This document shows, piece after piece, positions 41,549-47,830 of a DNA stretch of 64,000 nt. Under the pieces are notes generated by a model that saw only the letters and a list, made by a program, of their open reading frames with translations, was not told the DNA's origin and did not search any database. Numbering within the stretch: the stretch's first letter is position 1; each line of letters begins with the position of its first letter. The stretch comes from Halanaerobiales bacterium. GTDB taxonomy: Bacteria; Bacillota; Halanaerobiia; Halanaerobiales; DTU029. The stretch lies in the NCBI GenBank assembly GCA_022360715.1, contig JAKSCG010000078.1, positions 62,001 through 126,000 of the forward strand, read 5' to 3'. A program made the position numbers and the translations under genes.

Positions 41549-42186
41549 TTATATTTTTCTAGTGCTCCAAAACAATCGGGAGTAACTTCGCCTGTTTCGG
41601 GATTTCTTGGTGAGTGGATGTTATACATATATCCACTCTTGCCATATCGTCCAATAGTATTTTCATCACACTTATCCACGTCCATACAAATATGTTTCGC
41701 TCTTAGTGCTACTGTTACATCACGGCTTTTTTCGAAATGTTCATGTTCCCATAAATACTCACACTCAATGTTTAAAAAACACTCTTTAATTCTTGGAGCA
41801 TTAACCGAAACTGCCTTTTCAACAGTTAAACCTGATTTTGTAATTTCATCATCATCAAAATTATTATTTTTTATTGTTTCTGAGCATTTGTCATAGATAT
41901 CTCTTGATGGAAAGTTAAGAACGCAACATTTTGTATCCTTAAGAGTTTGATACAAATGACTTCTTTTGGAAACAGACCCAATTATACAAATAAATTCACC
42001 CTTATCACCAACAAAGGTTGACCAAGACTGTAAACAGGCATTCTCCTTTCCATTTGATTTATAAGAAGTTATTAAAAATAATACAGATGGAATAGCTGTT
42101 AAAAAGTCATGCCATGCAAATCCCTCAAATTCTCCCGCCCAAACCTCTTTAAATGTTTCTGGCATCTGTGAAAATTCCTTCTTCAT
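41545..42186 (-). CDS. Flavin-reductase-like / flavoredoxin-type protein
   Basis: About 213 residues resembling flavin-reductase-domain proteins that bind FMN: WHDFLTAIPSVLFLITSYKSNGKENACLQSWSTFVGDKGEFICIIG (residues ~25-70) has the P-x-x-(V/L)-x-x-I-T opening, and SHLYQTLKDTKCCVLNFP follows. The ATG at 42186 is chosen for spacing from AAAGGGAG; two earlier in-frame starts exist. Probable role: small redox protein or sensor of reductive chemistry. Very AT-rich, in the accessory island. Confidence 0.72.
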   Translation of the reverse strand: MKKEFSQMPETFKEVWAGEFEGFAWHDFLTAIPSVLFLITSYKSNGKENACLQSWSTFVGDKGEFICIIGSVSKRSHLYQTLKDTKCCVLNFPSRDIYDKCSETIKNNNFDDDEITKSGLTVEKAVSVNAPRIKECFLNIECEYLWEHEHFEKSRDVTVALRAKHICMDVDKCDENTIGRYGKSGYMYNIHSPRNPETGEVTPDCFGALEKYK

Positions 42187-42244
42187 AATCATTTCTCCCT
42201 TTAAATAAATTTCTGATGTACTACCCAAAACTAAAAAGCCTTTA

Positions 42245-42342
42245 GAACAAACTGGCCTAACGGCATAATCGTAATAAGGTAAATTTCTTGATATATAGGA
42301 AATAGTAAGTTATCTATCTACTATAGTTTCCTAATATATCAA
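42245..42342. repeat. Palindromic dispersed repeat R2, copy 1
   Basis: Opens with GGCCTAACGG, then CATAATCGTAATAAGG and TTCTTGATATATAGGAAA; the right half repeats inverted as TTTCCTAATATATCAA, making a long hairpin. A second copy is at 44571-44660. MITE-like in size and structure, without a coding region. Confidence 0.65.
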
Positions 42343-42418
42343 ATAGCCGTGTAAGCTGGGCCAAATAAGGCTAATCGCCTGCTATCCTCCGTGAATCTTT
42401 TATTTTTTTAAAATCTTC

Positions 42419-42439
42419 TATTTAGTGGGAGAGGGTCAC
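42419..42439 (+). repeat. Dispersed GATTTAGTGGGAGAGG repeat, copy E
   Basis: TATTTAGTGGGAGAGGGTCAC, part of a ~60-base duplication of the region at 41489-41549. It lies between R2 and the HEPN gene. Confidence 0.65.
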
Positions 42440-42483
42440 ATTAAACAGAACTTCTTAGCCTGATTAGGGTAAAGTTCACTTTA

Positions 42484-42861
42484 CTATAATAGTTCAACAA
42501 CTAACAATTTGAATTCCTTAATAAATTTTTCAACTTCTACAGCTTGTTCTTTTACTACATCTTTGTCAAATTCGACAAAGGGTGTATAGTCAGCTTGATA
42601 TCGCGTATTAAATAATTCATCATATATTCTTCCGGTTTCTTTATTTATCTTTCCCGTTTTCACAAAATCTCTATGAAGAGCAGCTCTTACCCCAGAATGT
42701 TTTCTATAACTTTCTCCTTTTGCTGTTAAAATTGCTGTTATTGCATAAAACATTGCATAATATAAACGATTAACTGCAAATGATAATCTTCCATAGCTGA
42801 TCTCACTTTTAGCGGATGCTATACTTTCTTCAGATTTTTCAAGCCAATACTTTATTAATTG
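42484..42861 (-). pseudogene. HEPN-domain protein without a recognisable start codon
   Basis: The frame encodes a full HEPN domain: YWLEKSEESIASAKSEISYGRLSFAVNRLYYAMFYAITAI, then RKHSGVRAALHRDFVKTGKI and ETGRIYDELFNTRYQADY. The first ATG (42753) lies in the middle of the domain, at the AMFYA helix; ahead of it the frame runs to CAA-TTA-ATA after an AAGGAA site with no ATG, GTG or TTG. So the start appears mutated. It follows an MNT gene, as in MntA-HepT-type modules. Treated as likely inactive. Confidence 0.65.
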
Positions 42862-42873
42862 TTTTTTTCCTTA

Positions 42874-43230
42874 TTATAGATACTCACTTAAAAATACACC
42901 TTCTTTCTGAATTTCTTGATAAAAAGGTGTAATTTTCATTAATCCTTCCCACTTTTCCCGTTCTAAAACAACTATGCTTATATTAGTATCATATTTTAAA
43001 TTGATTTCAAATACCAGGTCTGATATATTATTTCTGATGCGATGTGTTGCTTTTTCTTTGATCAAGATTAACAGATCTAAATCCGATTCTTCATCAGCGT
43101 CTTGACGTACAAAAGACCCAAAAACAGCCATGTTATAAATAATGTAACTTTTTTTTATTTTTGTGTTCAACTCTTTTAAAGCTTTTATCTGATTGTCAGT
43201 TAATAAATAGTCTAAAGATAACTTTGCCAA
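42874..43230 (-). CDS. Minimal nucleotidyltransferase (MNT, MntA-like antitoxin)
   Basis: About 118 residues with the core motif YNMAVFGSFVRQDADEESDLDLLILI (residues ~33-58: GSxxR, then DxD), typical of minimal nucleotidyltransferases that AMPylate HEPN toxins. The TTG at 43230 is chosen: AGGAG is 8 bases upstream, while a GTG at 43239 lies in that site. It ends 12 bases before the HEPN frame. Its toxin seems to have lost its start codon. Confidence 0.82.
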   Translation of the reverse strand: MAKLSLDYLLTDNQIKALKELNTKIKKSYIIYNMAVFGSFVRQDADEESDLDLLILIKEKATHRIRNNISDLVFEINLKYDTNISIVVLEREKWEGLMKITPFYQEIQKEGVFLSEYL

Positions 43231-43285
43231 AATAAACACTCCTTTCTTTCAGCAAAAGTTTTGACTTTTATAGTTATAGTATACA

Positions 43286-43304
43286 GCGAACCTCTCCCTA
43301 AATC
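43286..43304 (-). repeat. Dispersed GATTTAGTGGGAGAGG repeat, copy B
   Basis: On the minus strand GATTTAGGGAGAGGTTCGC (two bases shorter than other copies), 56 bases upstream of the MNT gene. The rest of 43305-43596 shows no gene I can support. Confidence 0.5.
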
Positions 43305-43616
43305 TAATTTTTTGAGGAAGTCTTCTTTGGAGGTTTTACATTTTTTTAGGTATTTCAACATCTGAGGATAGTTCAAATTTATCAGTACTTTTCTGTAATA
43401 TATCGGGAAGAGTTGACGGATATTTAACTTCCATTTTGTTCATCATAAATAATCCCCTGCTTATACCTCTATATTATAAGATTTTATAATCAAATGTACA
43501 CTTTATTCTTTTTTTAAAAATTATTTCTAATTTAAAAATGAGTAAAGTGCTGTTTTTTATAAGATGTTCCTATTCCTTTCCGGGATTAGTTCATTTTTAG
43601 TGAGAGAAAAAAACAG

Positions 43617-44417
43617 TCATAAATGGCGGCTCAAAAACTCGCTTGCAATTTTATTAAATTCTTTATAATTATCAACATTTGAATTGTGCGCAGCATTACT
43701 AATGATTTTTAAGGGATAACCATCATGTCTTGACCATTTTTGGTTATATTTTCTAACATATCCCGTCTGGTCACTATCGCCAAGTACTAATAGAACTGGA
43801 AAATCAAATTTAACGGTATCTGTTCTTTTAAGAAAGTCCCCGTATGCTAAATCAATAATATTAATGATTTCCTTTTTGCTTAATTTGGAAACTGCTGCAT
43901 ACAGATTTTCATATGCATACCTGGTTTTGGTCGCATTTTTAGCAATACTTTTAACCAATAAATTATAGGGATACCATGAGGATATTAATCCTACTTTGGT
44001 TAAAATAAACCTTTCCCATTTAGAATAATAATAATGTCCAAAAGGAGTAGTATCCACAGCAATAAAAGCCTCCACCTGCTCAGGATATTGGATAGCGAAT
44101 TCTTGACACACATATCCTCCCATCGACTGACCTACCAAAACTACTTTGTTAATATGCTCATCCTCTAAAATTTCTTGCAGTTTACTCGCCACTTTTTTAT
44201 AGGAAAAGCCTTGATAGGGACGTGATTCTCCATGCAAAGGGATATCCCACGTTATTATTTTATATTCTTTGCGGAAGTACTCAACTTGCTGATCAAACAT
44301 AGTATGATCAGCAGTCATTCCATGAGTAAATACAATACACTTTGCATCTTCACTCTGATTCCCGCCAAACCAATAACATATAGTTCCATCTTCCAGCTGT
44401 TTCTTTTTCTTTTTCAT
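43617..44417 (-). CDS. Alpha/beta hydrolase
   Basis: A 266-residue alpha/beta hydrolase. The oxyanion region is VFTHGMTADHTMF near residue 30, the nucleophile VVLVGQSMGGYVCQEFA (Ser in GQSMGG) near residue 96, the acid likely LGDSDQTG near residue 216 and the histidine NAAHNSN near residue 240. Family fits carboxylesterases, haloalkane-dehalogenase-like or epoxide-hydrolase-like enzymes; substrate unknown. AAAGGAG precedes the ATG. Copy C of the dispersed repeat sits immediately upstream. Confidence 0.88.
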   Translation of the reverse strand: MKKKKKQLEDGTICYWFGGNQSEDAKCIVFTHGMTADHTMFDQQVEYFRKEYKIITWDIPLHGESRPYQGFSYKKVASKLQEILEDEHINKVVLVGQSMGGYVCQEFAIQYPEQVEAFIAVDTTPFGHYYYSKWERFILTKVGLISSWYPYNLLVKSIAKNATKTRYAYENLYAAVSKLSKKEIINIIDLAYGDFLKRTDTVKFDFPVLLVLGDSDQTGYVRKYNQKWSRHDGYPLKIISNAAHNSNVDNYKEFNKIASEFLSRHL

Positions 44418-44433
44418 AAAATTACTCCTTTTT

Positions 44434-44454
44434 GCTAACCTCTCCCGTTAAATC
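44434..44454 (-). repeat. Dispersed GATTTAGTGGGAGAGG repeat, copy C
   Basis: On the minus strand GATTTAACGGGAGAGGTTAGC, directly upstream of the ribosome site of the alpha/beta hydrolase gene. Confidence 0.55.
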
Positions 44455-44570
44455 TTGTTAGCCAGCCCAAAAATTAATAATGTTTCGCATATTCTTACTA
44501 TTATATATTATACTATATAACCATTAAAAAAACAGATTCTCAGCCTACTTATATTATACCAGGTATGAAA

Positions 44571-44660
44571 CAAATTGGCCTAACGGCCATAATCGTAATA
44601 AGATAAACTTCTTGATATATAGGAAACAGTAAGTTATCTACATTATAATTTCCTATAGAT
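44571..44660. repeat. Palindromic dispersed repeat R2, copy 2
   Basis: About 90 bases closely matching 42245-42342 (GGCCTAACGG, CATAATCGTAATAAG, CTTGATATATAGGAAA). The right arm is shorter than in copy 1. Ends just before the glutamate dehydrogenase terminator. Confidence 0.65.
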
Positions 44661-44665
44661 TAAAA

Positions 44666-44700
44666 AAGCTGTTGACAAAAAATTACTTTGCCAACAGCTT
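44666..44700 (-). terminator. Rho-independent terminator of glutamate dehydrogenase gene
   Basis: Minus strand AAGCTGTTG - 17 bases - CAACAGCTT followed by TTTTT. A perfect 9-bp stem with a U-tract, 24 bases after the stop. Confidence 0.8.
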
Positions 44701-44723
44701 GACCGGGTTTTACCCGTTTTATC

Positions 44724-45995
44724 TTACGGAAAGACCCCACGGAGTTTTTTAGTTTCAGCTGTTCTCTGTAAGGCAATCATATAAGCAGCAATTCTGGGAG
44801 ACACTTGATAGTCCTGATATACTTTCCAGACCTCAGCAAAGGCTTCTTCCATGATCACTGCTAATTTTTCTTTTACCTCTGCTTCCTGCCATTTAAAGGA
44901 CTCTTTATTTTGTACCCACTCAAAATAAGATACAACGACCCCACCGGCATTGGCTAAAATATCAGGTATTGCCAGGATACCCTTTTCTTCCAGAATCATA
45001 TCAGCAGCACTAGTTGTCGGTCCATTAGCCCCTTCGACAATGATTCTGGCCTGTGTTTTCCGGGCAATATCTTCAGTAATTTGATTTTCAATAGCTGCTG
45101 GAATCAGGATGTCAGCTTTCATCGTTAATAATTCCTGGTTATTGATATGTTTTACCCCTTCTTCCTGATAATCTTTCAGGAGATTACCCTTAGCATTTAC
45201 ATATTTAATTAATTGATCAACATCCAACCCCTGCTCCTGATAAATACCACTGGAGGCATCGCTTACGGCAGTAATCTTACAACCTTTTTCCTGAAGTAAT
45301 CGGGCAGCAGCATTGCCAACCTTACCAAAGCCTTGAATAGCAACTGTCTGACCAGCCAATGGTTGACCTAATTTTTTATATAAATTAACTATCGTTAACA
45401 TTACACCACGTCCGGTTGCTTCACCCCGGCCAAGACATCCTTCTAATAATAATGGTTTACCGGTAACAACAGCCGGATTATTATACCCTTTAATCATACT
45501 ATAGGTATCCATGATCCAACTCATAATCTTGGCATCAGTATTAACGTCAGGGGCCGGAATATCTATTTCCGGACCAATTATTGGTGAAATCATTGCTGTA
45601 TATCTTCTGGTCAGGCTCCTTAACTCCCTTTCCGAAAGCACAGCGGGATTACAGTGGACCCCTCCCTTGGCACCACCAAAGGGGATATTGACCAAAGCAC
45701 ATTTGAGAGTCATCCAGGCAGCCAGAGCCCTGACTTCATCTAAATCAACCTCAGGACTAAACCTGACTCCACCTTTACACGGTCCCCTGGAACTACTATG
45801 CTGCACTCGATAACCAGTAAAAACCTTAATACTACCATCATCCATCTCTACCGGAATTGATACCCGCAATTCCCGTTCCGAGTAGCGCAAAGCTTCATAG
45901 TCATTTTTGCTTAACTTTAGTTTCTCAGCAGCCAGATCAAGTATTTTTAATACTTCCTGATAAGGATTATAGCTTTTATCTGTTTCCACGCTCAT
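44724..45995 (-). CDS. gdhA: Glutamate dehydrogenase (Glu/Leu/Phe/Val family)
   Basis: A 423-residue hexameric-type amino acid dehydrogenase interconverting glutamate with 2-oxoglutarate and ammonia. YRVQHSSSRGPCKGGVRFSPEVDLDEVRALAAWMTLKCALVNIPFGGAKGGVHCNP (residues ~53-108) has the substrate lysines, and TVAIQGFGKVGNAAARLL the NAD(P) fold near residue 210. Length and motifs match clostridial GdhA. Its own terminator follows and it is monocistronic. It may assimilate or release ammonia from purine breakdown. Confidence 0.94.
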   Translation of the reverse strand: MSVETDKSYNPYQEVLKILDLAAEKLKLSKNDYEALRYSERELRVSIPVEMDDGSIKVFTGYRVQHSSSRGPCKGGVRFSPEVDLDEVRALAAWMTLKCALVNIPFGGAKGGVHCNPAVLSERELRSLTRRYTAMISPIIGPEIDIPAPDVNTDAKIMSWIMDTYSMIKGYNNPAVVTGKPLLLEGCLGRGEATGRGVMLTIVNLYKKLGQPLAGQTVAIQGFGKVGNAAARLLQEKGCKITAVSDASSGIYQEQGLDVDQLIKYVNAKGNLLKDYQEEGVKHINNQELLTMKADILIPAAIENQITEDIARKTQARIIVEGANGPTTSAADMILEEKGILAIPDILANAGGVVVSYFEWVQNKESFKWQEAEVKEKLAVIMEEAFAEVWKVYQDYQVSPRIAAYMIALQRTAETKKLRGVFP

Positions 45996-46261
45996 TCATC
46001 CATCCCCCCTAGATTGTAAAATTTACAGTGCTATTATAAATAATTGCATCTTTTTTGTCAATGTAATTACTTGTTATTTATCATAAAAAAAAAGCAAAAT
46101 TATGCTACTGCTTTTCTGAACTCCGACTGATTCTTTTTCTGCCAATGGGTATAATAATATTAATAAAAAGATTACTGGTAACAATAATTAATCTTAAGAA
46201 GGATTTTGGCCTTTAGTATAGAATTATATTAAATAAACTACATAAATGAGGAGGGTTGATC

Positions 46262-46777
46262 ATGCTATCGGAAAGATTACAGAGTGAATTAAATGAGCAG
46301 ATTAAACATGAATTATTTTCTGCTTATTACTATCTGGCTATGGCTGCTTATCTGGATAATGAAGGACTAGAAGGTTTCGCCAACTTTTTCAAGGTCCAGG
46401 CTGAAGAAGAAAAATTTCATGCGATGAAGATCTACAACTTTATTAATGAAAAGGGTGGTCGGGTTTTATTTCAGGCGATCGAACAACCAGAAAATCAGTT
46501 TGAATCAATTATTGACACCTTCAAAAAATCGCTTGAACATGAACAGTTTGTAACAAAAAGGATCTATTATTTAATGGAACTGGCCATTGAAGAAAAAGAA
46601 CATGCTACGATCAGTTTTTTAAACTGGTTTGTAGATGAACAAGTCGAAGAAGAAAACCTGATGGAAACGCATATACAAAAATTAGCAAGAGTAGGGGAAG
46701 AAGGACCAGGCATTATAATGCTTGATACGGAACTGGCTCAACGCACTTTTGTCCCACCAGCAGAAGGAGAAGCGTAA
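46262..46777 (+). CDS. ftn: Ferritin (non-haem)
   Basis: A 171-residue ferritin-like cage protein. The ferroxidase residues are in KHELFSAYYYLAMAAYL (Glu17 region), QAEEEKFHAMKIY (Glu-x-x-His) and IEEKEHATISFLNWFVDEQVEEE; this is the bacterial Ftn pattern, not bacterioferritin (no haem methionine). It stores iron and detoxifies Fe(II). ATG at 46262 has GAGGAGG upstream; a TTG at 46256 lies inside that site. Single gene ended by a strong terminator. Confidence 0.94.
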   Translation: MLSERLQSELNEQIKHELFSAYYYLAMAAYLDNEGLEGFANFFKVQAEEEKFHAMKIYNFINEKGGRVLFQAIEQPENQFESIIDTFKKSLEHEQFVTKRIYYLMELAIEEKEHATISFLNWFVDEQVEEENLMETHIQKLARVGEEGPGIIMLDTELAQRTFVPPAEGEA

Positions 46778-46784
46778 GTAAATT

Positions 46785-46817
46785 AAAACAACCCGGCACC
46801 CAATGGGCCGGGTTGTT
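46785..46817. terminator. Bidirectional terminator between ferritin and kinase genes
   Basis: AAACAACCCGGC - 9 bases - GCCGGGTTGTTT, a perfect 12-bp stem, 7 bases after the ferritin stop and touching the convergent kinase gene. A/T ends on both sides make it usable in both directions. Confidence 0.85.
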
Positions 46818-47807
46818 TCAGCTTGATAAGCCAATCCTCTTTTCTTCTTCCTTTAAAACTTCAATAATCATCTTATCTTGCACTAACTTTTGCTCCAGCA
46901 TGAAAGCATATAAAGCCGCACCAACTACCGGCTGTAAAATTGGTTTGAACAACCTGATATTACTCTGGTCGATATATTCAACTAGCGGATTCAGGATATA
47001 TGAACCGCCCTTAAAAACCCCACCGGAATAAGAAATCAAAATCTCCTGCTCAGGGGAAAAGTTTAATTTTTTCAGGAGTGCTTTTACGGTCAGGCTGTGT
47101 TCATAGGCTGCCTCCCGATAGAGCCGAACTGCGTTGGGGTCCCCCTCTTCAGCCGCTCGATAGAGCAGCAAAGCCAGTTCTGCAATTCTATCTCTTTTCA
47201 TTTCCAGGGTATTATATATAATTGAAATTAAATCGAAATCCCTGGTCAGTTTAAATTTTTCCCTTACGATATCATAGAGGGGAGTTTTTTCTTCCCGCCC
47301 ATCCGCCTCTTTTCCAAAAAGGGAGAGCACTTTCCGACCGAGCCAATAAGCAGAGCCTTCGTCTCCGCAAAAATAGCCCCAACCACTGGCCCGGGCAGTA
47401 TTACCATCTTGATCCCGACCAAAGCCGATCGCCCCGGTTCCACCTACCAGATTAATACCGGGTTGGACGGCTAGTGAACCGGCCCAGCCGGCCTCAACAT
47501 CATTCCCACATCTAAACCGCTCACTCTGTAAAATATTGGCGATAATCTTTTCCAGTACAGCAAGATCATCCTTTATTTCTCCGTAACCGGGTAAGCCCAA
47601 GAAAGAATAAGCCAGGTCTCTGACTGATATCCCGATCTGTTGACAGAGCTCAGTTATCCCATCTCTTAAAATAGCTTCAAAGGAAGCAAATCCAATCTGA
47701 ATATAGTGGCAAGTAGATTTGGTCAGATATGCATGAATCTTTCCTTTGCCATCTGTAATCACAAAAGCCGTTTTACTGCCGCCTCCATCTACCCCCAAAT
47801 AAAACAA
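46818..47807 (-). CDS. BadF/NagK-type sugar kinase (N-acetylhexosamine kinase)
   Basis: A 329-residue ASKHA-fold kinase of the BadF/BadG/BcrA/BcrD superfamily. The phosphate loops are YLGVDGGGSKTAFVITDGKG (residues 3-22) and INLVGGTGAIGFG near residue 120, with GWGYFCGDEGSAYWLGRK following; these are typical of N-acetylglucosamine kinases. Last gene of the sugar-uptake operon, 23 bp after the DUF5107 gene. A GlcNAc/GalNAc-type substrate is the best guess and would fit the GatZ-like gene, but is unproven. Confidence 0.85.
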   Translation of the reverse strand: MFYLGVDGGGSKTAFVITDGKGKIHAYLTKSTCHYIQIGFASFEAILRDGITELCQQIGISVRDLAYSFLGLPGYGEIKDDLAVLEKIIANILQSERFRCGNDVEAGWAGSLAVQPGINLVGGTGAIGFGRDQDGNTARASGWGYFCGDEGSAYWLGRKVLSLFGKEADGREEKTPLYDIVREKFKLTRDFDLISIIYNTLEMKRDRIAELALLLYRAAEEGDPNAVRLYREAAYEHSLTVKALLKKLNFSPEQEILISYSGGVFKGGSYILNPLVEYIDQSNIRLFKPILQPVVGAALYAFMLEQKLVQDKMIIEVLKEEEKRIGLSS

Positions 47808-47830
47808 ATTAATCGCTCCTTTTCTAATTA

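Noticed and set aside
42484-42753. HEPN protein starting at the internal ATG 42753
   Set aside because: This cuts the domain in half; the upstream in-frame codons clearly encode the missing HEPN helices.
33881-44700. Prophage or integrative element
   Set aside because: No integrase, capsid, terminase, relaxase or att-like pair was seen; only transposase remnants and repeats.
46785-46817. Fur or iron-responsive site at ferritin
   Set aside because: No 7-1-7 dyad is present ahead of the ferritin gene; the hairpin after it is a terminator.
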